Program-made: the position numbers and the translations under genes
The notes under the pieces: generated by a model
Seen by the model: only the letters and a program-made list of their open reading frames with translations
The model's database searches: none
Told to the model about the DNA's origin: nothing
Shown: in pieces, positions 1 to 7,192 of the stretch
How positions within the stretch are numbered: position 1 is the first letter of the stretch
How the letters are laid out: each line of letters begins with the position of its first letter
Source of the DNA: Blastococcus sp.
GTDB lineage: Bacteria > Actinomycetota > Actinomycetes > Mycobacteriales > Geodermatophilaceae
Length of the DNA: 36,711 nt
Assembly (NCBI GenBank): GCA_025465355.1
Contig: JAODNN010000133.1
Coordinates: 1 to 36,711, forward strand
Reading direction: 5' to 3'

Positions 1-2
1 GA

Positions 3-260
3 ACCGTGCAGTTCGCCAGGTTCTCCCTGGCCGGCCAGGAGTTCCTGTGCACCGACAGCCCGCCTGTCCACGACTTCTCTTTCACCCCGTCGTTCTCCGT
101 CTGGATCGAGACCGAGTCCGAGGACGAACTCCAGCGGCTCTTCGCGGCCCTCCGCGACGGGGGCACTGAGCTGATGCCGCTGGATGACTACGGCTTCAGC
201 CGCCGCTTCGGCTGGGTGAACGACCGCTACGGCGTCTCGTGGCAGCTGAACCTCGCATAG
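3..260 (+). CDS. VOC-family (PhnB-like) protein, C-terminal part
   Basis: This is the C-terminal 85 or so codons of a gene that begins before the window; the open frame runs back to base 3 and the GTG at base 6 is internal. The residues FARFSLAGQEFLCTDSP, then FTPSFSVWIE, and finally FGWVNDRYGVSWQLN, are the typical C-terminal signature of PhnB-like glyoxalase/VOC proteins (the 3-demethylubiquinone-9 3-methyltransferase-like domain). Family members are small cytoplasmic beta-alpha-beta-beta-beta proteins of about 150 residues. Most have no proven substrate, so no reaction is assigned. The next gene is convergent, 44 bp away, so this gene ends a transcription unit. Confidence 0.85.
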   Translation, partial: TVQFARFSLAGQEFLCTDSPPVHDFSFTPSFSVWIETESEDELQRLFAALRDGGTELMPLDDYGFSRRFGWVNDRYGVSWQLNLA

Positions 261-304
261 GAACGAGGACGGTGGTCTCACCCTCACCGTGAGGCGGGAA
301 CCGC

Positions 305-892
305 TCAGTGAAAGCGGCGGCCTTCGGCCAGCATCTGCACGCACGCCGCGATCCGCTTCGCGCGCGTGGCCGGGGTGGCGGCGGTGTGCACCCGCCAGAG
401 GACGGCGTACCGGTTGGCGCCGTCCAGAGCCTCGAACTCTCCCTGCGCCGCCGGTTCGGCCGCGAGCGCCGCGAGCAGGTCCTCCGGGACGGTTGCCGTC
501 GCCGGTCCCGCATACGCGCGGTCGAGGCGGCCGTCCGCCCGGGCCGCCTCGACCGCGGCGAGCCCGGCCGGGCGCATCCGGCCTGCGGCCACCAGGTCGG
601 CAACCCACTCGGCATTCTTCTTCGACCAGACACTCTTGGGCCGCCTCGGCGTGACGCGGGTGAGGAAGTGGAACTCGTCGACGCGGTTGACCCGCCCGTC
701 GATCCAGCCGAAGCAGAGCAGCGACTCCACCATCTCGGCCTGCGTCAGCGAGGGCTCCCGGGCGCCCTTCTTGGCGACCTTCACGTACACGCCGGGGCAC
801 TGTTCGTGTTCGGCTTCGAGCCACTCCTCGAAGGCCGCCTGATCGGGGAACGCGAGCACCGGCAGGTCTGTCGGGAGGGTCACGCCGGTCAT
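305..892 (-). CDS. YdeI/OmpD-associated family protein
   Basis: 195-aa soluble protein of the YdeI (bacteriocin-protection, OmpD-associated) family. Diagnostic segments are FPDQAAFEEWLEAEH near the N-terminus, the ESLLCFGWIDGRV stretch around residue 60, and TPRRPKSVWSKKN around residue 85. The C-terminal half carries the usual helical region ending in TRAKRIAACVQMLAEGRRFH. The family is widespread, and its enterobacterial founder was linked to resistance to peptides, but its biochemical activity is unknown. It is transcribed divergently from the histidine phosphatase gene, with 113 bp between starts. The ATG has a purine stretch (GAGG) immediately upstream. Family assignment is firm; function is not. 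Confidence 0.85.
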   Translation of the reverse strand: MTGVTLPTDLPVLAFPDQAAFEEWLEAEHEQCPGVYVKVAKKGAREPSLTQAEMVESLLCFGWIDGRVNRVDEFHFLTRVTPRRPKSVWSKKNAEWVADLVAAGRMRPAGLAAVEAARADGRLDRAYAGPATATVPEDLLAALAAEPAAQGEFEALDGANRYAVLWRVHTAATPATRAKRIAACVQMLAEGRRFH

Positions 893-1005
893 CCTCGCCA
901 GCGGCGCGGGCCGCCGTCCAGGGCAATCGCCGTTTCGTTGCGGCTCGCCGCGGCTACCGGGACCCCTGACGGGCCGAGTGGGCGCGCGGACGACAGGGGT
1001 GGCAG

Positions 1006-1746
1006 GTGGGCGACCGGGTGCCGGGGCCGTCGGAGATCCTGCTCGTCCGGCACGGCGAGAGCATCGGCAACCTCGCCGACGCCCGCGCGCACGAGAGCGG
1101 GGCGGGGCGGCTCACGCTCGACGTCCGCGACCCCGACGTCCCGCTGTCGGACACCGGCCGCGGGCAGGCCGAGGCGCTCGGCCGCTGGCTGGCGGCCCTT
1201 CCCGAGCGCGAGCGCCCGACAGTGGCGCTCAGCTCGCCGTTCACGCGTGCGCTGATGACCGCGGAGCTGGCCGTGGAGAAGATCGGCCTGCCGGTCCGGA
1301 CCGATGAGCGGCTGCGTGAGCGCGATTTCGGCGCCTTCGACGGCATGACCGGGGCAGGTATCCGGGAGCAGTACCCGGACGAGGCTGCCCGCCGCGACCT
1401 GCTCGGCAAGTTCTACTACCGGCCACCGGGCGGCGAGAGCTGGGCCGATGTCGCCCTGCGAGTGCGCACCCTGCTGATGACAGAGGGGATGCGGTACGAC
1501 GGCGAACGGCTGCTCCTGGTCGCCCACCAGGCTGTGATCATGGTCTTCCGGTATGTGCTGGAAGGGCTGGCCGAGCAGGACCTGCTCGACATCGACAAGC
1601 ACGAACAGGTCGCCAACGCGTCGGTGACCCGGTACGAGACCGGAGCCGACGGTCAGCTGAGGCTCGTGGCGTTCAACGTCGTCGAGCACCTCGTCGCCGA
1701 GGACGAGAACGTCACGGAGGAACCCGATGTCCCACAGCAGTCCTGA
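1006..1746 (+). CDS. histidine phosphatase superfamily protein
   Basis: 246-aa cytoplasmic member of the phosphoglycerate mutase-like histidine phosphatase superfamily (branch 1). The catalytic RHGE motif is at residues 15-18 (ILLVRHGES), the second arginine lies in LSSPFTRALMTAE, the acidic loop LRERDFGAFDGMTG is present around residue 105, and the second histidine is in LLLVAHQAVIM. The length suits a phosphatase rather than a glycolytic mutase. The substrate cannot be told from sequence. The GTG start was chosen because RHGE falls at the expected distance from it. The 3' end overlaps the NAD(P)HX dehydratase gene by 20 bp, so the two are probably co-translated, and the phosphatase may act on a nucleotide or sugar phosphate linked to that repair pathway (inference). 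Confidence 0.9.
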   Translation: MGDRVPGPSEILLVRHGESIGNLADARAHESGAGRLTLDVRDPDVPLSDTGRGQAEALGRWLAALPERERPTVALSSPFTRALMTAELAVEKIGLPVRTDERLRERDFGAFDGMTGAGIREQYPDEAARRDLLGKFYYRPPGGESWADVALRVRTLLMTEGMRYDGERLLLVAHQAVIMVFRYVLEGLAEQDLLDIDKHEQVANASVTRYETGADGQLRLVAFNVVEHLVAEDENVTEEPDVPQQS

Positions 1747-2617
1747 CTACACGGTCGTCACCCCGGAGGTCCTGCGGGGTTGGCGGCTGCCCGAGCCCAC
1801 CGGCGGCAAGGAGGGGCGAGGCTCCATTCTCGTCATTGCCGGCAGCAGGGAGACCCTGGGGGCGGCGCTCCTCGCCGCCGAAGGAGCATTGCGTGCCGGC
1901 GCGGGCAAGTTGCAGGTGGCGACAGCGGAGTCCGTGGCCGGCTTGGCGGCTGCGGCGTTACCGGAGGCGCTGGTCCGTGCGCTGCCGGAGACCGAGGGCG
2001 GCGTGATCCGGGCGGACGCCGCGCACGCGGTGCGGGACCTGGCGGAGAAGGCCGACGCCGTGCTGATCGGGCCGGGCATGGAGAACAAGGAGGAGACGCA
2101 GGGTTTTGCCGAGCGCCTCCTGCCGCACCTGACCGGCCCCCTGGCCCTGGACGCCCTTGCCCTGGCCTGCATCACCGCCGACCCGGCCTGCGTGCACCAC
2201 CTCGAGGGCAGGGTCGTGCTCACCCCCAACCCGAAGGAGCTCGCCATCGCGTTGCACGTGGAACAGCAGCAGGTCGACGACGATCCGGCCGGCTCGGCGA
2301 CCGACCTGGCGAAGCGTGCCCACGCGACCGTGGGGCTGGGCGGCGTCATGTCCTGGATCGCCAACCCGGACGGCGAGTTGTGGCGGGACGACAGCGGCAG
2401 TGCCGGCCTGGGTGTCTCCGGCTCGGGCGACGTGCGCGCCGGGATCACCGCCGGCCTGCTCGCCCGCGGCGCCGCTCCCGAGCAGGCGGCGGTCTGGGCG
2501 GCCTATCTGCACGGGCGGGCGGGTGAGCGGCTGGCGTCGTCCATGGGACCGCTCGGCTTCCTGGCACGGGAGGTGCCGGCGGAGGTGCCGCGCGCACTCG
2601 CCGAGATCGCCAGCTGA
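1727..2617 (+). CDS. NAD(P)H-hydrate dehydratase family protein (YjeF C-terminal domain, divergent)
   Basis: 296-aa protein of the carbohydrate-kinase-like NAD(P)HX dehydratase family, which uses ATP or ADP to convert damaged hydrated NAD(P)H back to NAD(P)H. Visible family segments are GRGSILVIAGSRETLGAALL near residue 31, VLIGPGMENKEE near residue 112, VVLTPNPKELAIAL near residue 165, and the nucleotide loop SGSGDVRAGITAGLL near residue 228. It lacks the epimerase (YjeF-N) domain often fused in bacteria. Several usual motifs are altered: TPH-x-GE reads TPNPKE, DADAL reads LDALAL, and GTGDVLAG reads GSGDVRAG. The ATG has a clean GGAGG six bases upstream and lies inside the 3' end of the phosphatase gene. 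A divergent or specialised dehydratase is likely; loss of activity cannot be excluded. Confidence 0.8.
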   Translation: MSHSSPDYTVVTPEVLRGWRLPEPTGGKEGRGSILVIAGSRETLGAALLAAEGALRAGAGKLQVATAESVAGLAAAALPEALVRALPETEGGVIRADAAHAVRDLAEKADAVLIGPGMENKEETQGFAERLLPHLTGPLALDALALACITADPACVHHLEGRVVLTPNPKELAIALHVEQQQVDDDPAGSATDLAKRAHATVGLGGVMSWIANPDGELWRDDSGSAGLGVSGSGDVRAGITAGLLARGAAPEQAAVWAAYLHGRAGERLASSMGPLGFLAREVPAEVPRALAEIAS

Positions 2618-2658
2618 GAGACGGTGCGCGCGCGGCCGCTCTGTGCTGAAGTGGCGGC

Positions 2659-3237
2659 GTGGCTGACAACTACATTGCGGAACTGCCCTTCGGCGCCCCC
2701 AAGATCGACGACGACGCCTTCGTGGCCCCGACGGCCGTGGTGGTCGGCGCGGTCAGCATGGGGCCGCGGGCGAGCATCTGGTACGGCGCGGTGGCCCGGG
2801 CGGACTCCGAGACGATTGAGATCGGTGCGGACTCCAACGTGCAGGACGGCTGCACCCTGCACTCGGATCCAGGCTTTCCCCTGATCCTCGGCCGCGGGGT
2901 CACCGTCGGCCACAGGGTCGTCCTGCACGGCGCCCGCGTGGACGACGACGTGCTCGTCGGCATGGGCAGCGTGGTCATGAACGGCGCACACATCGGGTCC
3001 GGCTCGATCGTGGCGGCCGGCGCCGTGGTCACGCAGGGCACCGAGGTGCCGCCGGGCTCGGTCGTGGCCGGGATCCCCGCCAAGGTGGTGCGTCAGGCCA
3101 CCGACGACGACCTGCGGCACATCCGCGGCAACGCGGCCAGCTACAGCGACCGGCTGCCCTCGGCCCGCAAGGTCCGCCCGGTCATCCGTCGCCCGCTGCC
3201 GCCGGCCGGCTACCTGCCCGACGACGGGATGCCGTGA
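2659..3237 (+). CDS. gamma-carbonic anhydrase family protein (hexapeptide repeat)
   Basis: 192-aa left-handed beta-helix protein of the gamma-carbonic anhydrase/YrdA/PaaY group. Hexapeptide repeats run from about residue 18 to 145. The three metal-ligand histidines are all present: H68 (QDGCTLHSD), H85 and H90 (VTVGHRVVLHG). Conserved R47 and D49 (AVARADS) and N60/Q62/D63 are also visible. Such trimers bind zinc or iron and either hydrate CO2 or have an unknown acyl- or metal-related role. The GTG start lies 41 bp after the NAD(P)HX dehydratase stop, so the gene is probably the last of that operon. The downstream neighbour is convergent, with stops 15 bp apart. The fold and ligands are clear; the physiological reaction is not. 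Confidence 0.9.
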   Translation: MADNYIAELPFGAPKIDDDAFVAPTAVVVGAVSMGPRASIWYGAVARADSETIEIGADSNVQDGCTLHSDPGFPLILGRGVTVGHRVVLHGARVDDDVLVGMGSVVMNGAHIGSGSIVAAGAVVTQGTEVPPGSVVAGIPAKVVRQATDDDLRHIRGNAASYSDRLPSARKVRPVIRRPLPPAGYLPDDGMP

Positions 3238-3252
3238 GCACAACCCCCGTGA

Positions 3253-4461
3253 TCAGCGGACGCCGAGGAAGTCCCGGAGGCCGGTGAGCAGCCGGTCGAC
3301 GTCGTCCCGGTCCGTGTAGGGCGCCAGGCCGATCCGGAGACCGCCGGTGTCGCCGAGGCCGAGCCAGCGGCTCGCCTCGAGCGCGTAGAACGACCCGGCC
3401 GGGGCGTTCACGCCGCGCTCGGCGAGGAACCGGTAGACGTCGGTCGCGTCGTGGCCGTCGAAGGTGAGCAGCAAGGTGGGCGTGCGGTGCGTGGCCCGCG
3501 ACCACAGCCGGACGCCGGGCAGCGCGTCGAGCCCGGCCTCCAGGTGCTCACGCAGGCCGTCCTCGTACTCCTCGAGCGTGGTCATCGCGGCGACCAGCCG
3601 CTCGCGCCGGCTCCCGGAGGTGTCCGGGGACAGGCCGGCAAGGAAGTCGACAGCGGCGGTCGTCCCGGCGAGCAGCTCGTAGGGCAGGGTGCCCAGTTCG
3701 AACCGCTCCGGCACCTGGTCGGTGGCGGCCAGCAGCTTGGGGGGTGCCAGCGACTCCAGCAATGGGGGAGCAGCGGCCAGGACGCCGCAGTGGGGGCCGA
3801 GGAACTTGTACGGCGAGCAGGTGAAGAAGTCGGCTCCCAGCGTGGCGACGTCCACGGGCGCGTGCGCGGTGAGGTGCACGCCGTCGACCGCCAGCAGCGC
3901 CCCCGCGTCGTGGACGAGGGAGGAGATCTCGGCGACCGGCGGCCGCGTGCCGATGAGGTTCGACGCACCCGTGACGGCGACCAGCCGGGTCCGCTCGGTC
4001 AGGACACCGGCGACGTCGTCCGCGGTCAGCTCGCCGCTGGCCGGGTCGAACCCGATCCACCGGACGGTCGCGCCTACGGCCTCGGCGGCGCGGACCCAGG
4101 GGCGGACGTTCGCGTCGTGGTCGAGGCGGGAGACCACCACCTCGTCGTCCGGACCCCAGCCTGCGGCCAGGGTGCGCGAGAGGTCGAAGGTCAGCTGGGT
4201 GGCGCTGCGCCCGAAGACGACGCCGCGCGGGTCGGCGCCGAGCAGGTCGGCCATCGCGGCTCGGGCGGCGAGCACGGTGTGGTCGGCGAGCCGCTCAGCG
4301 GCGGTGACCCGGCCTCGGTTGGCGATCGGCGAGGTGAGGGTGCGGGCCACTGCCTGGGCGACGGCCTCTGGCACCTGCGTGCCGCCCGGCCCGTCGAAGT
4401 GGGCGGTGCCCGCCCGCAGCGCCGGGAACTGCGCACGGAGGGCCGCGACGTCGTAGCTCAT
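3253..4461 (-). CDS. cysteine desulfurase-like PLP protein (class V aminotransferase fold)
   Basis: 402-aa PLP enzyme of the cysteine-desulfurase-like family within class V aminotransferases. The N-terminal segment FPALRAGTAHFDGPGGTQVP, PLP-binding D193 (LLAVDGVHLTAH) and Schiff-base K219 (TCSPYKFLGPHCG) are intact. The loop that carries the catalytic Cys in true desulfurases reads GVNAPAGSFYALE, with no cysteine, so sulfur transfer by the usual persulfide route is unlikely. A longer open frame extends upstream, but the ATG at MSYDVAAL is preferred: it gives the family length and sits 7 nt after a TAGCGT -10-like box. It follows metX by 20 bp in the same direction, so it may also receive read-through from the SAM-controlled metYX transcript. 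The reaction is unknown. Confidence 0.85.
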   Translation of the reverse strand: MSYDVAALRAQFPALRAGTAHFDGPGGTQVPEAVAQAVARTLTSPIANRGRVTAAERLADHTVLAARAAMADLLGADPRGVVFGRSATQLTFDLSRTLAAGWGPDDEVVVSRLDHDANVRPWVRAAEAVGATVRWIGFDPASGELTADDVAGVLTERTRLVAVTGASNLIGTRPPVAEISSLVHDAGALLAVDGVHLTAHAPVDVATLGADFFTCSPYKFLGPHCGVLAAAPPLLESLAPPKLLAATDQVPERFELGTLPYELLAGTTAAVDFLAGLSPDTSGSRRERLVAAMTTLEEYEDGLREHLEAGLDALPGVRLWSRATHRTPTLLLTFDGHDATDVYRFLAERGVNAPAGSFYALEASRWLGLGDTGGLRIGLAPYTDRDDVDRLLTGLRDFLGVR

Positions 4462-4468
4462 GCGCCGG

Positions 4469-4474
4469 ACGCTA
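4469..4474 (-). promoter_or_regulatory. leaderless -10 box for the desulfurase-like gene
   Basis: On the minus strand TAGCGT (TANNNT) ends 7 nt before the ATG at 4461. No Shine-Dalgarno sequence is visible, which fits a leaderless transcript starting at or next to the ATG. No good -35 hexamer is seen. Confidence 0.4.
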
Positions 4475-4481
4475 CTTCCCG

Positions 4482-5621
4482 TCAGGGCGCGAGCAGGTCG
4501 CGAAGAAGCGTTCCGACGGCGTCGGTCTCGATCAGGAAGCCGTCGTGCCCGTACGGGGATTCGATCACCTGCAGGGGCACTCCCAGGGCGTCCGCGACCT
4601 GCTGCTGCTGGTCGAGCGGGTACAGCCGGTCGCTGTCGACCCCGGCAACGAGCGCGCGGGCGGTCACCCGCGAGAGCGCCGCCGCGACCCCACCGCGGCC
4701 GCGGCCGACGTCCCACGAGTTCATCGCCTGGGTGAGCAGGACGTAGCTCCCGGCATCGAACCTGCCGGCCAGCTTGTCGGCGTGGTGGTCGAGATAGGAG
4801 GCGACGGCAAAACGGCCGTCGTCCTGCACCGTCGTCCCGAACCGCTCACCCAGCTCGAACGGGCTCCGATACGTGAGGTGCGCGATCCGCCGGGCGATGC
4901 CCAGCCCGGCGACCGGCGGATCCTCGAGGGGATAGTCGCCGCCGGCCCAGCGCGGATCGGCCCGGATCGCGGCCTGCTGGGTCGTCTGGGTGCCGATCTG
5001 ATCGGCGGTGGCCACCGCTCCGGAGGCGAGGAGGAACAGCGACCCCACGCGCTCGGGCATGGCCACGGCCCACTCGAGTGCCCGCATGCCGCCCATCGAG
5101 CCGCCGACGACGCACGCCCACCGGTCGATTCCGAGAGCATCGGCCAGCGAGGCCTCGACCCGCACCTGGTCGCCCACGGTCACCTCGGGGAAGCGGGACC
5201 CCCATCGGCCGCCGTCCGGGCCAGGGGACGACGGGCCCGTCGTCCCCTGGCAGCCGCCGAGGACATTGGCGCAGACGACGAAGAACCTCTCGGTGTCCAG
5301 CGCGGCGCCGGGGCCGACCAGCCCGGCCCACCAGCCCGGCGTCGGGTGACCCGGTCCGGCCGTGCCGACCACGTGGCTGTCGCCGGTGAGCGCGTGCTCG
5401 ACGAGGACGGCGTTCCTCCCGTCCGGCGCGAGCGTTCCCCACGTCTCGTAGGCGACCCGCACGGACGGCAGCAGCCCGCCGCGTTCGGGACGGAACGGTC
5501 CGTCGAGGTCGAGGAAGAGCCGGTCGCCGGCCGGGTCGTCCTCCAGCCAGCCGCCGAACCGTCGCGGGGCCCGGGCCGGCGGCCGGACGATCCCGGCCGT
5601 CGCGTCCCGGGCCCCGTCCAC
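4482..5621 (-). CDS. metX: homoserine O-acetyltransferase
   Basis: 379-aa alpha/beta-hydrolase-fold MetX. It acylates homoserine, using acetyl-CoA, to O-acetylhomoserine, the substrate of MetY encoded just upstream. The nucleophile S175 lies in VVGGSMGGMR, the acid is D331 (GVDSDRLYP) and the catalytic H359 is in SPYGHDGFLIE. The oxyanion region VEHALTGDSHVVG and the NVLGGCQGTTGP motif are standard. The GTG start is separated from the metY stop by a single base, so translation is probably coupled and both are under the upstream SAM riboswitch. The length is normal. Acetyl rather than succinyl specificity is inferred from the family and the MetY partner. Confidence 0.96.
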   Translation of the reverse strand: MDGARDATAGIVRPPARAPRRFGGWLEDDPAGDRLFLDLDGPFRPERGGLLPSVRVAYETWGTLAPDGRNAVLVEHALTGDSHVVGTAGPGHPTPGWWAGLVGPGAALDTERFFVVCANVLGGCQGTTGPSSPGPDGGRWGSRFPEVTVGDQVRVEASLADALGIDRWACVVGGSMGGMRALEWAVAMPERVGSLFLLASGAVATADQIGTQTTQQAAIRADPRWAGGDYPLEDPPVAGLGIARRIAHLTYRSPFELGERFGTTVQDDGRFAVASYLDHHADKLAGRFDAGSYVLLTQAMNSWDVGRGRGGVAAALSRVTARALVAGVDSDRLYPLDQQQQVADALGVPLQVIESPYGHDGFLIETDAVGTLLRDLLAP

Positions 5622-5622
5622 G

Positions 5623-6915
5623 TCAGGCTGCCTTGGCGGCGCGGAAGCCCGCTTCCAGGTCGGCGAGGATGTCCTCGATCCCCTCCAGGCCCACGGCCAA
5701 CCGGACCAGGCCGGGCGTCACGCCGGTGGTCAGCTGCTCCTCGGCGGTCAGCTGCGAGTGCGTCGTCGAGGCCGGGTGGATCACCAGGCTGCGGACGTCG
5801 CCGATGTTGGCCACGTGGCTGTGCAGCTCCAGGGCCTCGACGAACCGCTTGCCGGCCTCGCGGCCGCCGTGCACCTCGAAGGTCAGCACCGCTCCCGCAC
5901 CCTTGGGGGCGTACTTCTCCTGGGCGGCGTGCCATTGCGAGGACGACAGCCCCGGGTAGTTCACCGAGTCCACCTCGTCGTGTGCCTCGAGGAACTCGGC
6001 CACCCGCTGCGCGTTGGCCACGTGCCGCTCCATGCGCAGCGACAGCGTCTCGATGCCCTGGACGACGAGGAAGGCGTTGAACGGCGAGATCGCCGGGCCC
6101 AGGTCACGCAGGAGCTGGACCCGCGCCTTGAGCGCGTACGCCGGCGCACCGAGGTCGGCGTAGACGACGCCGTGGTACGTCGGGTCGGGCGTGGTGAACC
6201 CGGGGAACTTCCCGCCGGTCCAGTCGAAGCGGCCGCCGTCGACGATCAGCCCGGCGATCACCGTGCCGTGGCCGCCCAGGTACTTGGTGGCCGAGTGCAC
6301 GACGACGTCGGCGCCGAACTCGAAAGGCCGGATCAGGAACGGCGTCGCGATGGTGTTGTCCACGATCAGCGGCACGCCGTTGCGGTGGGCCACCCCGGCG
6401 ACGGCCTCGATGTCGAGGATGTCGCCCTTCGGGTTGCCGATCGTCTCGCCGAAGAACGCCTTGGTGTTGTCCTGCACCAGCGCCTGCCAGTTCCCCGGGT
6501 CGTCGGGGTTCTCGACGAAGGAGACCGTGATGCCCAGCTTGGGCAGCGAGTGGTGCAGCAGGTTGTAGGTGCCGCCGTAGAGCGAGGCAGAGGCGACGAC
6601 GTGGTCACCGGCCTCGGCGATGTTCAGGATCGCCAGCGTCGTCGCCGACTGGCCGCTCGATACCGCCAGGGCGGCGACTCCGCCCTCCAGTGACGCCACG
6701 CGCTGCTCCAGCGCGTCCTGCGTCGGGTTCATGATCCGCGTGTAGATGTTGCCCATCTCGGCGAGGGCGAACAGGTCGGCGGCGTGCTGGCTGTCCCGGA
6801 ACTGGTACGCGGTGGTCGCGTAGATCGGGAGGGCGCGGGCGCCGGTGGTGGGGTCCGGGCTCGTACCGGCGTGGATCTGCCGGGTCTCGAAGCTCCAGCT
6901 CTGGGGGTCGGTCAT
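5623..6915 (-). CDS. metY: O-acetylhomoserine sulfhydrylase (aminocarboxypropyltransferase)
   Basis: 430-aa PLP enzyme of the Cys/Met metabolism family. It condenses O-acetylhomoserine with sulfide (or methanethiol) to give homocysteine (or methionine). The Schiff-base lysine is K211 in VVVHSATKYLGGHG; phosphate contacts lie in SSGQSATTLAI (residues 86-96) and YTRIMNPT (58-65); D186 in LIVDNTIATPFL binds the PLP ring. The C-terminal part of typical MetY (EDILADLEAGF) is complete. The ATG is preceded by GAGGAGA. It is the first gene of metY-metX. A SAM-binding riboswitch occupies its 5' leader, so expression should fall when S-adenosylmethionine is plentiful. Confidence 0.96.
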   Translation of the reverse strand: MTDPQSWSFETRQIHAGTSPDPTTGARALPIYATTAYQFRDSQHAADLFALAEMGNIYTRIMNPTQDALEQRVASLEGGVAALAVSSGQSATTLAILNIAEAGDHVVASASLYGGTYNLLHHSLPKLGITVSFVENPDDPGNWQALVQDNTKAFFGETIGNPKGDILDIEAVAGVAHRNGVPLIVDNTIATPFLIRPFEFGADVVVHSATKYLGGHGTVIAGLIVDGGRFDWTGGKFPGFTTPDPTYHGVVYADLGAPAYALKARVQLLRDLGPAISPFNAFLVVQGIETLSLRMERHVANAQRVAEFLEAHDEVDSVNYPGLSSSQWHAAQEKYAPKGAGAVLTFEVHGGREAGKRFVEALELHSHVANIGDVRSLVIHPASTTHSQLTAEEQLTTGVTPGLVRLAVGLEGIEDILADLEAGFRAAKAA

Positions 6916-6990
6916 GCGCCGTCTCCTCTCGTCGCGGAGAACCCGCGGCGCGCAGGAGCTCCGTCCTTGCCGGGCGGCGGACGCCGTCCG

Positions 6991-7077
6991 GCCGGCTCTT
7001 CCCCTGGAGCACCTCAGACGGAGTAGAGGTTGCCGGGCAGCCAGCCAGGTGCTTCGCGCTGCCTCTCAGGAGCCAGC
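6991..7077 (-). promoter_or_regulatory. SAM riboswitch aptamer (SAM-I/IV variant type) controlling metYX
   Basis: Minus-strand leader of metY. The closing helix P1 is GCTGGCTC (7077-7070) with GAGCCGGC (6998-6991), 8 bp including one G-U pair. Inside it, GAGG/CCTC and CAGC/GCTG form a helix interrupted by the conserved CCCGGCAACC internal loop, followed by GAGGTGCTCCAGGGGAAG, the downstream core shared by SAM-I and SAM-IV aptamers. The layout resembles the SAM-I/IV variant class known in actinobacteria. Between aptamer and ATG (6916-6990) lie short GC hairpins and the ribosome-binding site, so control could be at termination or at translation; neither is proven. Helices were read by eye. Confidence 0.88.
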
Positions 7078-7081
7078 GTCG

Positions 7082-7110
7082 ATCTTAGGGTCATGTTTGT
7101 CCCACGTGAA
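7082..7110 (-). promoter_or_regulatory. probable promoter of the metYX transcript
   Basis: On the minus strand, TTCACG (7110-7105, four of six to TTGACA), a 17-bp spacer and TAAGAT (7087-7082, a TANNNT box) place the start site close to 7077, which is the first base of riboswitch helix P1. This agreement between independent signals supports both calls. Confidence 0.55.
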
Positions 7111-7113
7111 ACA
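7098..7113. promoter_or_regulatory. parS-like / CACGTG palindrome over the metYX -35
   Basis: The 16-mer TGTCCCACGTGAAACA matches the chromosomal ParB site consensus TGTTTCACGTGAAACA at 14 of 16 positions; the two changes are both in the left arm. It overlaps the predicted metYX -35 hexamer. It may be a degenerate parS or an operator for a factor recognising CACGTG; the sequence alone cannot decide. Confidence 0.35.
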
Positions 7114-7192
7114 GGGGTCCCGCTGACAACGGCGGGAGAGCCCTCGTCTCCCCCGCCGCCGACGCCCGGGCGCGGCACGGCAGGCTGAGCCG

